From contig NZ_CP035281.1 in assembly GCF_004103735.1 (NCBI RefSeq), forward strand, positions 1,860,001-1,924,000: 64,000 nucleotides of DNA, in the 5' to 3' direction. This DNA comes from Aminipila luticellarii. Lineage in GTDB: Bacteria > Bacillota > Clostridia > Peptostreptococcales > Anaerovoracaceae. The position numbers and the translations under genes are program-made. Under the pieces are notes generated by a model. It searched no databases. It was not told where the DNA came from and saw nothing but the letters and a program-made list of their open reading frames with translations. Below, piece by piece: positions 8,672-16,918 of the stretch; position 1 is the first letter of the stretch, and each line of letters starts with the position of its first letter.

Positions 8672-10057
8672 CTATTCACAACGTCTGATGCTTTTCATCA
8701 TGATTTCAAAAGCAATATCTTCATCGATTTCTTTCAGCAGCCCTGCTGAAAACAGAACATATTCCGTATCTAAATATATATTAACTTTCTCTGGCAGTAA
8801 GGCATCCTCATCCCTGCTGTTTTTTTCTGCCGACTGTAAAATTTCTATGGGGTGTTGATTATGTACCAATATCCCACCGGTTCCAATGACCGTAGAAACC
8901 TCCGTGAGGTTTTTTCCCGATTGAATATTCTGACATTTTTTACTATATGAGGGTGATATTGTTCCCGCATGTCGCCTTGTTGCCACATAAACCGCTGTTT
9001 TTGCAATCCTATCATCTATTCTTGCCTCCATTTCACTGTCGGGCAGATAATCGATATGCTGCGTTCTGGTTCTAATGGAGCTTCTTAGCAGGTCTTCTGC
9101 TATTTGCAGCTCTTCTGCGGCTGCGCTTAAATAGCTTTCCTTCATGACGCCGCTTGAAGACTCCCGCATGCCTAAATCGCCTTCTACTGTACGCTTTCCA
9201 AAAGGCTCTTCACAGCCTATCACTTTCGCCCCTTGGTAGCTTTTGTTTTCGTTAAAGGAATAGACGTCTGTTGTTGCACCGCCTACATCTATGATTAACA
9301 AAGGGCCAAGCCCTTCCTGACTTCCAGTGCCCCTGTTTAACAGCTCGCCTGCCGCCAATACTGCAACCGGTGTTGGAACTAATGGATTGTTAAATTCCTT
9401 CTTGACCACGTTGAATCCCTTCATGTCCGTTATATGGTCTAAAAATAAATTTCTTATGACGTTTTGAGTGGGCTTCACGTTGAGCATTCCCAGCTTTGGT
9501 ATAATATTTTCTATAATGAAGCATTGTTTTTTGTGGGTTTCCATTATTCTGCGTATCTCTTTATCTAAAACAGAATTACCGGAATATATAATGGGGACAT
9601 TCACCTTGGACTGGGCAAGCATATTGGCGTTCTCCCATACCAGAGACGTGTTGCCATGTTCATAGCCTCCGCATAGAAGTATAATTTCCGTATCGCTTTT
9701 CTCTAATTCTGTCAGCTCTTTTTCGGTTAATAAGCCGCTGTAATTGGCAATGATCTTTGCACCGGCGGAAAGGGCAGCAGACCCTCCGGCAAGGGTGCTT
9801 AAGGAATTGGTCAATCCGATAACGGACATTCGTAGCCCTCCGGCCGCACTGGAGGACGCTAATTTTAACGCATTTTCAAACTCTTTCTCGCTGATGACTG
9901 TTTTCGCCAGCTCAAAGCAGTGTTCTAACCCGATCGATGCATCCGTCCCAACGCTGGAAGGGACTTTTCCGCTTAATAATATTTTCCTCTTTTCCACATC
10001 TATTACAACAATTTTGGTAAAGGTACTGCCAAAATCCACTGTAATTACATGCCGCAT
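8672..10057 (-). CDS. MutL/GlmL-type ATPase, putative mutase reactivase 2
   Basis: 461 residues, paralogous to the product at 4026-5417 and of the same family. Actin-like ATPase motifs are DFGSTFTK at the N-terminus, DVGGATTDVYSF mid-protein and GTGGILVHNQ near the C-terminus. LLCGGYEHGN and VEGDLGMRESS are shared with the other copy. AGGAGG lies 7 nt before the ATG. It is the first gene of the operon, 65 nt after the predicted transcription start, and its client is presumably mutase 2. Having one reactivase per mutase suggests each chaperone is specific, which is inference. Confidence 0.87.
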   Translation of the reverse strand: MRHVITVDFGSTFTKIVVIDVEKRKILLSGKVPSSVGTDASIGLEHCFELAKTVISEKEFENALKLASSSAAGGLRMSVIGLTNSLSTLAGGSAALSAGAKIIANYSGLLTEKELTELEKSDTEIILLCGGYEHGNTSLVWENANMLAQSKVNVPIIYSGNSVLDKEIRRIMETHKKQCFIIENIIPKLGMLNVKPTQNVIRNLFLDHITDMKGFNVVKKEFNNPLVPTPVAVLAAGELLNRGTGSQEGLGPLLIIDVGGATTDVYSFNENKSYQGAKVIGCEEPFGKRTVEGDLGMRESSSGVMKESYLSAAAEELQIAEDLLRSSIRTRTQHIDYLPDSEMEARIDDRIAKTAVYVATRRHAGTISPSYSKKCQNIQSGKNLTEVSTVIGTGGILVHNQHPIEILQSAEKNSRDEDALLPEKVNIYLDTEYVLFSAGLLKEIDEDIAFEIMMKSIRRCE

Positions 10058-10128
10058 ATTATTACCTCCTCATCACGATAAAGATACAGTCTACCATCCT
10101 AGTGCCTGAGAATTCTTAATTTTCTTTT

Positions 10129-10157
10129 ATTATAGTTTTTGTTATACCCGTTGTCAA
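10129..10157 (-). promoter_or_regulatory. Consensus promoter of the mutase operon
   Basis: On the minus strand TTGACA (10157-10152) and TATAAT (10134-10129) are separated by exactly 17 bp, a perfect sigma-A promoter. The start of transcription would be near 10122, leaving a 65-nt leader that is too short for a cobalamin riboswitch. Confidence 0.8.
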
Positions 10158-10167
10158 GTTGTATTTG

Positions 10168-10178
10168 TTGTATGACAT
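10168..10178. promoter_or_regulatory. Possible GntR-type operator upstream of the mutase operon
   Basis: TTGTATGACAT (plus strand) lies just upstream of the -35 box and is close to the FadR-subfamily consensus TNGTNNNACNA, missing only the last A. A related TGTATGTTAT occurs in the GntR promoter. Assignment to the GntR regulator at the window edge is speculative. Confidence 0.3.
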
Positions 10179-10246
10179 CAATTTTTTTATTATAAGAAAA
10201 ATATAGATAACAACTTTAATCTTTTCCTAAATAAAAGGATAGAAAA

Positions 10247-10279
10247 ATAGCGTCAATCCTAGCAAAAGATCGACGCTAT
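10247..10279 (-). terminator. Intrinsic terminator after the Mpv17-like gene
   Basis: A stem with arms ATAGCGTCAATC and GATCGACGCTAT (11 of 12 paired) and loop CTAGCAAAA is followed on the minus strand by TTTTTC. It separates the Mpv17-like gene from the mutase promoter. A T-rich stretch on the plus side means it could also work in that direction. Confidence 0.7.
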
Positions 10280-10352
10280 CAAATTTTTTATTTCTATTTT
10301 GTGAAGCAAAATCCCAAGCCCTGAGAGTTATGGCATAGGCTGCTGTTCCATT

Positions 10353-11021
10353 TCATTCAGCTTCGGAACGAAGGCCGCCCTTTTTCGAGACAGCTACTAA
10401 AATCCCCAGTACTATGGATAAAAATGCTGAGGCCAGTACCCGGTATTGTTCCGGAAGCAAGAATACAATGGTGTGACAAGGGATCCAGACGAACGGGCAA
10501 GTCTTAAGCCATGAAAAACCAACCATCGTATGCCAATCCACTTTATCTACTAAGTCTGTAAGACTGCGTTGTCCGCCCTTTTCTTCGTATCTTAAGTCGA
10601 TGATTAAATCGCCGAACTTATGATAAATATACATCATGGGCCCGAAGGTCACATTCATGATTGTACTGGCGAAAAATGCCTGGGCTATTTTCGATCCGGC
10701 AAACGGAAGTTTTCCTGCTGTCTGTGCAGCCGCTGTACCGCCTGAAAAAACAGTAAATAAAAGGGCAATGGCCATACCTATGACTCCCCATAGTATTGCT
10801 CTAAAAACAAGACCTTTGGGTATAATCCACCTGCCTTTCAAAATTCTTACGCCAAGCAAGTCTCCCATAGTGGCAAGTATGCTGAATTTCAAAAACCCGC
10901 CGGCATACGGATGTAGCTCCGTACCGGATAAAAAAATAGTACGTGAAAACGGTACGGCTAAGATGAATATCCAAATGAGCAGTACCCCTCCCCATACAAA
11001 ATCGCCTTTTTTATTATTCAT
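10353..11021 (-). CDS. Membrane protein with an Mpv17/PMP22-like C-terminal motif
   Basis: 222 residues with about five predicted membrane helices: residues 10-30, 45-60, 70-92, 110-130 and 175-210. The C-terminus reads FVWIPCHTIVFLLPEQYRV, followed by a final hydrophobic helix. This recalls the W-x-P...F-x-x-P-x-x-x-R signature near the end of the eukaryotic Mpv17/PMP22 membrane family, though the spacing between the two prolines is two residues shorter. The function of bacterial members is unknown. It follows the esterase by 76 nt across a terminator-like hairpin, so it may be a read-through member of the MATE/esterase operon or have its own promoter. GGAAAGGCGG precedes the ATG. Confidence 0.7.
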   Translation of the reverse strand: MNNKKGDFVWGGVLLIWIFILAVPFSRTIFLSGTELHPYAGGFLKFSILATMGDLLGVRILKGRWIIPKGLVFRAILWGVIGMAIALLFTVFSGGTAAAQTAGKLPFAGSKIAQAFFASTIMNVTFGPMMYIYHKFGDLIIDLRYEEKGGQRSLTDLVDKVDWHTMVGFSWLKTCPFVWIPCHTIVFLLPEQYRVLASAFLSIVLGILVAVSKKGGLRSEAE

Positions 11022-11050
11022 TTATAAAGACCGCCTTTCCCGATAAAAAT

Positions 11051-11084
11051 ACCACCTGATACTACTCCTTTCGTATCAGATGGT
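11051..11084 (-). terminator. Terminator-like hairpin after the esterase gene
   Basis: Arms ACCACCTGATAC and GTATCAGATGGT pair with one mismatch around a 10-nt loop. On the minus strand the stem is followed by ATTTTTATC, a short imperfect U-tract, so it may be a partial terminator or attenuator before the Mpv17-like gene. Confidence 0.5.
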
Positions 11085-11097
11085 AATGAAGGAGAAA

Positions 11098-12606
11098 CTA
11101 TTTTACAAGACTGTTTTCAAATGCCGGTCGCAGCATTTTTACATTCTCATCATTTAAATGATGGTGCATTTTCCATTCCTTATCATTAATTTCCATGATA
11201 GCATGTACTTCCGGAGTGAACTTGTCCCAAGCAGCCGGCACCTTACCGCCGTTAGGATTTCCTGTTGCCGCAAAATTTACCCACGCAGCCTGTGCTTCAA
11301 CGGATAGGTGTTCCGGCGGATTCTCTCCTGTGAAGCTGAGTCCGCTTTCAGAATCCAGATTTCCCGTTACAAACGGAACCTCTATGGCATGGCAGGAATC
11401 CAACTTTGGAATGGTGGATTTATAGGTAAAGAAATACATGTACGTATCATTATATTTAGACTGATACTCCGCCATTAACTCGGTGCCCACACGGAAATCC
11501 ATCTGTGTCATAAACTCCAGATACCGTTCGCCGGGATCCATATCCGGATTCTTTTGCTTAAATTCCTCTGCATATTGATCCACATCAAGCTTTCCGTCGA
11601 ACATAATCGGAATGACGCATTTATGAAAAACCGGCATTTCGTTAGCCAGATCATCATAATACAGGGACCAGTAATTATATTCATTTTTCGTCGTTCCTGT
11701 CATAAACTTGATATCTTTGGCCGCACCGTCCTTTAAAGCCTTAAATGGCTGAGCAGGCATAAATTCGCCGTCACAGGTCGGGGCAAACATTAATTCTATG
11801 TCATAATAATACTTTTCACGCAGCTGTTCGTACACCACATTCAGTTCTTCAACGCTCTTTGCCGCCATCTCTGCCATGGAGCTGCATCCGTTCATTTCCA
11901 TAAAATCTTTTGCTATCATGGCGGAATGCTCCGGTGTGCTGTATAAGCTTATAGGGCCGCTTTCCGCAATAGCTTTATGGAACAATCCTTTTGCTGCCGG
12001 CGTTACGGATAACAGGCATACACTTCCCGAACCGGCTGATTCTCCAAAAAGTGTAACATTATTTTTATCGCCCCCAAATAATTCGATGTTTTCCTGAACC
12101 CACTTTAAGGCCGCCACCTGGTCAAGAATCCCGCAATATCCAGATTCCTTATAGGTTGGATCTATGGAAGCAAAATTCATAAAGCCGTAAAAATTAATTC
12201 TGTAATTTATAGAGACGATTACCACATCATTATTCATAGCCAGCTTTTCACCGTCATAAAGAGGATCCGAAGACCCGCCGGAATAATATCCGCCCCCATG
12301 AATATATACCATGACAGGCTGATTCCTTTTTTCCATATCCTTTACCCATACGTTGAGAGTCAGGCAGTCTTCTCCTTTTTCACGTACGGATGCCAGTTCC
12401 CACTGGTCATAATGCTGCATTGCCGATAATCCGTATTCCGTTACAGAAATTGTCTTATCTGAATAATCCAGTTTTTCAGGTGCTCTCCAGCGTCCTTCCC
12501 CTACCGGCGGTTTTGCATATGGAATTCCTAAAAACGAATTGACCTTGTTCTCAGATAGGAAACCTTCCAGCTTTGCATATTTTGTTTCTATCGTTACATT
12601 GTTCAT
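11098..12606 (-). CDS. Type B carboxylesterase
   Basis: 502 residues of the alpha/beta-hydrolase type B carboxylesterase family (para-nitrobenzyl esterase-like). The oxyanion-hole motif HGGG is at residues 103-106, the nucleophile elbow GESAG at 188-192 with Ser190, and EDCLTLNV at 79-86 is the second family signature. The catalytic His is likely in DSCHAIEVPFV near residue 400. There is no signal peptide, so it is cytoplasmic. It hydrolyses carboxylic esters; the natural substrate is unknown. It starts 33 nt after the MATE gene in the same transcript. Co-control with an exporter by a MerR regulator suggests handling of an ester-bearing xenobiotic, which is inference. Confidence 0.92.
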   Translation of the reverse strand: MNNVTIETKYAKLEGFLSENKVNSFLGIPYAKPPVGEGRWRAPEKLDYSDKTISVTEYGLSAMQHYDQWELASVREKGEDCLTLNVWVKDMEKRNQPVMVYIHGGGYYSGGSSDPLYDGEKLAMNNDVVIVSINYRINFYGFMNFASIDPTYKESGYCGILDQVAALKWVQENIELFGGDKNNVTLFGESAGSGSVCLLSVTPAAKGLFHKAIAESGPISLYSTPEHSAMIAKDFMEMNGCSSMAEMAAKSVEELNVVYEQLREKYYYDIELMFAPTCDGEFMPAQPFKALKDGAAKDIKFMTGTTKNEYNYWSLYYDDLANEMPVFHKCVIPIMFDGKLDVDQYAEEFKQKNPDMDPGERYLEFMTQMDFRVGTELMAEYQSKYNDTYMYFFTYKSTIPKLDSCHAIEVPFVTGNLDSESGLSFTGENPPEHLSVEAQAAWVNFAATGNPNGGKVPAAWDKFTPEVHAIMEINDKEWKMHHHLNDENVKMLRPAFENSLVK

Positions 12607-12639
12607 ACTTTATACTCATTCCTTTCTTTTAATCCACTA

Positions 12640-14004
12640 TTATTCCGTTATCCTTTTGGCGGGATAGTAATTGTATACTTTATTTCCGCTGATAATCATG
12701 ATTACGCCCACAAGTGCAGATATTATTTCTGCAACCGGAATCGATAACCATACGCCGATTCCGTGTAATACATTTGGTAAAATCAGCAGCATGACGTTTG
12801 GTAAAATAATGCCATGCAACGCTGAAATGAATCCGGCACGTTTACCATCTTCAAATGCAGTGAACAGGTACTGGGTCATATAATTTACACCGGCAAAAAT
12901 ATACTGTGCGGAGAAAATGAACCATGCTGATTTTGCGATTTGAAATACTGGTTCCTCTGGTTTCGCATAAAGAGACAGAACCGGAGTTGCAAGAAAGAAA
13001 GAAGCGATACCCGTTACAAGGATGACTCCTATAAACAGCTTGGCATATTTACTGAAAATATCATGCAGCTTCTCCTTTATGCCTGTACCATAGCGATATG
13101 CGATAATCGGAGAGGTTCCTTTTCCGAAACCGTAAAATGGAGCAATAAATAAAAATTGAGCATATAACAGGATTGCACCTGCCGCACAACCATCCGGTCC
13201 AAAATACTTCATGGTATTAATATTAAATAAAGCGGTCATGGTCGCCATGGCTATGGACCACATCAAGTCGCCGGCACCACCGGCACAGCTGCGGACAGCA
13301 AGTCCTGCATCCACAGAAGGACGGCGTAAATGCAATTCATCGTTATGATTTGCTACGCAGATCAACGAAGCAATCGCTGCAAATACCATACCGGAACCGC
13401 CGCCTAAAGCCGCTCCGCCTATATCCATGTGAAGGAATCCCATGAAGAATACATCCCCAACAATGTTTATGATTCCGGCTCCAACGGTAATAACCATGGC
13501 TTTTGTCGGTTTGCCCGCCAGGAACAGCAAGGCCTGGAAGGCAATCTGCAGCGTGTAGAACGGAGCAAAGAATCGATGCACGGATACAAATCTTGTGACA
13601 AGCGGAAGAAGGGTATCATCCGCTCCAAGCAGCCGGTACAAAGGTTCTCCAATGATGCATACCACTACACCCCATATAAGTCCCAGTAATGCGGCAAGAA
13701 TGCAGATCATGGATAAATTCCTGCCACCCTCTTCGGCCTTACCTTCGCCGAGCTTCTTAGCGATTATAGCAGACGCACCTGTGGCAAGCATTCCTCCGAT
13801 AGCTTCCTCCACGCATAAAATAGGATAGGAGATATTAATTGCGGAAAGCGCATCCGTTGAGTTATACAGGGCTGCAAATACGCTGTCAATTATCGTATAG
13901 ATTCCTGTCCAAAGCTGAAGCCCGATACTAGGCAATCCAAACAGGAACAAGCTTCCAATAGTAAAATTTCTAGCTAATTTGTTTGTATTTAAGTTTTCTT
14001 CCAT
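12640..14004 (-). CDS. MATE-family efflux transporter
   Basis: 454 residues with 12 predicted helices in two related halves, each with a MatE-type opening: LFLFGLPSIGLQLWTGIYTI and later LMWSIAMATMTALFNINTMK. SGMVFAAIASLI and GFGKGTSPIIAYRYG are typical. MATE proteins export cationic drugs and metabolites by sodium or proton antiport. It is the first gene after the MerR-type operator/promoter at 14105-14135 and is followed at once by the esterase. This points to an inducible detoxification or export unit. Confidence 0.9.
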   Translation of the reverse strand: MEENLNTNKLARNFTIGSLFLFGLPSIGLQLWTGIYTIIDSVFAALYNSTDALSAINISYPILCVEEAIGGMLATGASAIIAKKLGEGKAEEGGRNLSMICILAALLGLIWGVVVCIIGEPLYRLLGADDTLLPLVTRFVSVHRFFAPFYTLQIAFQALLFLAGKPTKAMVITVGAGIINIVGDVFFMGFLHMDIGGAALGGGSGMVFAAIASLICVANHNDELHLRRPSVDAGLAVRSCAGGAGDLMWSIAMATMTALFNINTMKYFGPDGCAAGAILLYAQFLFIAPFYGFGKGTSPIIAYRYGTGIKEKLHDIFSKYAKLFIGVILVTGIASFFLATPVLSLYAKPEEPVFQIAKSAWFIFSAQYIFAGVNYMTQYLFTAFEDGKRAGFISALHGIILPNVMLLILPNVLHGIGVWLSIPVAEIISALVGVIMIISGNKVYNYYPAKRITE

Positions 14005-14104
14005 TTTTTCTTAAATCCTTTCGTTATAATCAGCGATGAAAACTAGTACATAAAAAAATACATTTACTTATGGAAAGATTGTTGCGCAAATTTCTTTCAA
14101 CCAA

Positions 14105-14135
14105 AATATAAACCCTATTATTATAATAGGGTCAA
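14105..14135 (-). promoter_or_regulatory. MerR-type promoter and operator of the MATE-esterase operon
   Basis: On the minus strand TTGACC (14135-14130) and TATATT (14110-14105) are 19 bp apart, the stretched spacing used by MerR-family activators. The spacer region holds a perfect palindrome at 14112-14132 with arms ACCCTATTAT and ATAATAGGGT around one central base. The divergent MerR gene starts 114 bp away and is the obvious regulator. Confidence 0.85.
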
Positions 14136-14176
14136 TACCTTTTTTTTAAATTTTTTGTATTTTTTGAAAAACATCC

Positions 14177-14204
14177 TTGTAAATTGGAACTTATATACTA
14201 TAAT
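14177..14204 (+). promoter_or_regulatory. Predicted promoter of the MerR gene
   Basis: TTGTAA (14177-14182) and TATAAT (14199-14204) are separated by 16 bp, about 40 bp before the MerR start codon. Confidence 0.6.
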
Positions 14205-14245
14205 TAGATTAATATTTTTTAAGAATTGCAGAAAGAAGGGTCGCC

Positions 14246-15061
14246 ATGAGTAAGGAAAAATCCTATTACTTAATCTCGGAAGTATCTGAATTGCTGGGCT
14301 TTTCACTACAAAAGCTCTATTATTATGAAAAACTGGGGATTGTGGTTCCCGAACGGGACGAAACGAATCAATACCGGAAATATTCCCTGTGGGACATACA
14401 TAACCTTATCATTGTAAGAGACTTACTGCATTTGAACTTTTCATTGACCCAAATCCAGCAATATTTTAAGCAAAGTACAGTCGCTAGCACCTTAAAACTC
14501 TTAAACGATGAAATGAATGCCCTGAACAAGGAAATCGACCGCTTGAATAAGGTCAAAAATCAGATATCGCTTCAACTGACAGGGGCGCTCAATGCCCTTC
14601 ACGCCAGCAAATCTCAAGCGGTATATGTGGAAGAGTTTGAAGAAAGGCCCTGCCTCCTGATCAGCGATCATGACGTATCCTATTTAAGCATTGATACGAC
14701 CATCATTAAATACATGCAAGAAAGGAATATAAAGCTGGATTTGGCTAATCTGTGCGACTGCTACACGGTAGACGTAAGGGATAAAAATGAATACGGAGCA
14801 TATAAGTCCAAAAACATTTTTCTTTATTCGCCTGAACCCGAATATCCTCCGAACTACTATCTTCCCGCAGGGAAATACCTCTGCCTGTCCTATCAGAATT
14901 CTACTGCAAATACGCCGAACATTCTTCCGAAAATGTTTGAGTACGCTGAAAACAACCACCTGAAGGTGGTCGGCGATCCCATTGAATTTTGTCTGATCGA
15001 CGAGTATTTTTCCGGAGATGACTCTGAATTCGTTACGATGGTGCAAATTCGGGTAGAGTGA
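14246..15061 (+). CDS. MerR-family regulator with GyrI-like effector domain (BmrR/BltR type)
   Basis: 271 residues. Residues 6-75 are a MerR winged helix (YLISEVSELLGFSLQKLYYY, then NQYRKYSLWDIHNLIIVRDL). A coiled-coil dimerisation helix follows at about 80-120 (LNDEMNALNKEIDRLNKVKN). The C-terminal 145 residues, with YLPAGKYLCLSYQN and GDPIEFCLIDEYF, look like the GyrI-like small-molecule domain of multidrug regulators such as BmrR and BltR. It probably activates the divergent MATE-esterase operon when a ligand binds, by untwisting the 19-bp spacer promoter. AAGAAGGG precedes the ATG. Confidence 0.92.
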   Translation: MSKEKSYYLISEVSELLGFSLQKLYYYEKLGIVVPERDETNQYRKYSLWDIHNLIIVRDLLHLNFSLTQIQQYFKQSTVASTLKLLNDEMNALNKEIDRLNKVKNQISLQLTGALNALHASKSQAVYVEEFEERPCLLISDHDVSYLSIDTTIIKYMQERNIKLDLANLCDCYTVDVRDKNEYGAYKSKNIFLYSPEPEYPPNYYLPAGKYLCLSYQNSTANTPNILPKMFEYAENNHLKVVGDPIEFCLIDEYFSGDDSEFVTMVQIRVE

Positions 15062-15075
15062 TATGCTACAATGCC

Positions 15076-15387
15076 CTATGAAATTCTAAACATTCTCAGA
15101 TAATCCTTCTGCGCTTCTAATTCACATTCGGCGATAAGTTGATTAAACAGCTCTACGGATGGCTTAACTTTGCTTTGCGCTATCTGCAAAGCTTCAATAT
15201 ATTCATGCCTTAGAACCGGTGGTATAGATACTGCACAATATCCTTTATTAATCAAAATTAAATTCATGAGCAATCTTGCTGTTCTCCCATTCCCGTCAGT
15301 AAAGGGATGTATGTCTACAAGCCTTTTATGGGCATAAGCAGCTAACAGAATCGGATGCAAATTTTGAGCCCCATTCTCATTGATTTT
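15076..15387 (-). pseudogene. Fic-domain protein remnant (N-terminus lost)
   Basis: The open frame begins just after a TAA at 15388-15390 and encodes only the C-terminal half of a Fic AMP-transferase. The catalytic motif HPFTDGNGRTAR is intact and is preceded by AQNLHPILLAAYAHKRLVDI, which in full-length proteins is already mid-domain. No ATG or ribosome site lies upstream in frame; TTG 15360 is the only weak candidate. Intact Fic proteins are 200-380 residues, so the N-terminal inhibitory helix and first Fic helices are missing. It is most likely a decaying gene in the accessory patch; its stop faces the MerR stop 14 nt away. Confidence 0.75.
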
Positions 15388-15451
15388 TTATTTATATCAG
15401 CCGTTCTAATGTAATAATCTTAAAAATTATTCCTGCCTTATCAATCAAGAT

Positions 15452-16630
15452 CTATATTTCGTTAATCCTTTTTAAATACTGGTCAAATTGTGGAACCGTA
15501 AAATCCACCTCTGCATGTCCGGTAGAATAGATAAATCCTTTGTGAATCAACTGGCCTCTTATCGGTCCGATTTTAGCTGTGCTTGTATCCATTATCTTAG
15601 CTATTTGTGCTATCGTACAAGGCAAATCATCACATCTAACCATTGCAACCATAAATTCTTTCTCTCTTGGGGTTGCTCGATCAAAGCGAACTTTAAAAAA
15701 GCTCTTGTCCAAGCTAAATATAAAATCAGTCTGAGCTGCTTTCACGGAAGCTAAGGTTATTACACCATTTTCAATATATTCCCAAACTTGTTTCCCATAT
15801 TCTTGTATAAAATACGGATATCCTTCTGTCTGCTTTAGAATTTCTGCTACCGCTTTACTCTCAAATGATACGCCCTCTTCTTTGGCTGGCTCGATTAGGG
15901 CAGCTCTGGCTGCTTCTCTTCCCAAAGAACCAATTTCAACGAATTGGAACAAACGCTCTGCATAGGATTTTATATCTCCTGCGAGCTTTGTTACTTTGGG
16001 CAGCCCTGCTCCAAAGAGCATTACAGGAAAAGCCTTTTGATTCACCCTATGAATGGCTCCAATCAAAGCCTCAAACTCATCGTCTTTCATGTATTGAATT
16101 TCGTCTAAAAATAAACAAATCGCACGTTCATTTTTGCTTGCAAGCATGCCCATTGAAATAAAAAGCTCAGTCAAATCATTTTGGAAATTTCCTGTATCGG
16201 AAATACCTACTGCGGCCTCAATGTCATCATGCAGAGAAAGCGTTATATCGGTTCCGTCATTAGAATACGTTATGGAAAATGCTTTCAAAACAGATAGTGC
16301 CTTTTTAGCCAGTTCTTTGGCAGAAGCCACGCTGCTCATCTGCCGTATTAACTTCTGACAGTGAAGGGATATAGCACTTTTAAATGACCCATTCTCGGAA
16401 ACCTCTATATGCTCATAAAGAATATCATCGTTTTCGTCTGCATAATATTCTATTCGATTCAATAATACGGTCTTTCCTACTCCTCTGAGTCCATAATAAA
16501 TTACAGAGCGAGTTGGCTTTCCCTTTGATAAATAAGCTAAAATTTCTTTTGCTTCATTCAATGTACTTTCTCTACCTGCTAGGTATCCTGGTACTAATCC
16601 TGCTCCCGGAGTATATGGATTCAAATACAT
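15452..16630 (-). CDS. AAA+ ATPase with C-terminal winged helix (archaeal-ATPase-like)
   Basis: 392 residues from ATG 16630, which has AAAGGGG seven bases upstream; an in-frame TTG at 16657 lacks one. Walker A is GLRGVGKT at residues 47-54, Walker B is LFLDEIQ at 173-179, and FGAGLPKV plus SYAERLFQFVEIG supply sensor and arginine-finger regions. Residues 310-392 look like a winged helix (LPCTIAQIAKIMDTSTAKIG). Proteins of this type resemble Cdc6/Orc-like and STAND ATPases, are common as stand-alone genes in Firmicutes and have no settled function. It shares its promoter/leader sequence with two other genes in the patch. Confidence 0.85.
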   Translation of the reverse strand: MYLNPYTPGAGLVPGYLAGRESTLNEAKEILAYLSKGKPTRSVIYYGLRGVGKTVLLNRIEYYADENDDILYEHIEVSENGSFKSAISLHCQKLIRQMSSVASAKELAKKALSVLKAFSITYSNDGTDITLSLHDDIEAAVGISDTGNFQNDLTELFISMGMLASKNERAICLFLDEIQYMKDDEFEALIGAIHRVNQKAFPVMLFGAGLPKVTKLAGDIKSYAERLFQFVEIGSLGREAARAALIEPAKEEGVSFESKAVAEILKQTEGYPYFIQEYGKQVWEYIENGVITLASVKAAQTDFIFSLDKSFFKVRFDRATPREKEFMVAMVRCDDLPCTIAQIAKIMDTSTAKIGPIRGQLIHKGFIYSTGHAEVDFTVPQFDQYLKRINEI

Positions 16631-16637
16631 ACCGTTT

Positions 16638-16727
16638 CCCCTTTCCGTATATTGCAATTCCTTATCCTTAAATTATACTATAAACACATCTAGCTTCAAA
16701 TATACTTTCACAAAATATTTTTATTTA
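16638..16727 (-). repeat. Promoter/leader repeat, copy A (before the ATPase gene)
   Basis: On the minus strand TTGAAG (16699-16694), 16 bp, TATAAT (16677-16672) form a promoter. Its leader is shared with copies B and C, including ATAGTATAATTTAA, AATTG(C/T)AATATACG and an upstream AAATATTTT block. The likely transcript starts near 16665, about 35 nt before the ATPase start. The gene-free stretch up to 17060 contains only this repeat and the terminator at 16881-16918. Confidence 0.7.
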
Positions 16728-16880
16728 TATTTATATTGTAGGATTACAATACATAGGTTACACTTGGCTACAACAGTCGTAATGTTACAAAAATGCTTGA
16801 CCACAGCACTCCTGCTTTAACAAAAAAATATTTAATTATTGTAGCCATTGTTTCCTTGTGTATTCACGCTTAGCAGCATT

Positions 16881-16918
16881 AAAAAAGCCCTTTAATTTAT
16901 CTAAACTAAAAGAAGGGC
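16881..16918 (-). terminator. Intrinsic terminator after the small membrane protein gene
   Basis: GCCCTT and AAGGGC arms (16887-16918) with a 20-nt AT-rich loop are followed on the minus strand by six T residues. Confidence 0.6.

Noticed and set aside
10058-10130. Cobalamin riboswitch in the mutase operon leader
   Set aside because: The leader from the promoter to the first ATG is about 65 nt, far too short, and no B12-box sequence is seen.
15076-15387. Functional Fic toxin
   Set aside because: The catalytic loop is intact but the N-terminal half of the domain and any credible start are missing.
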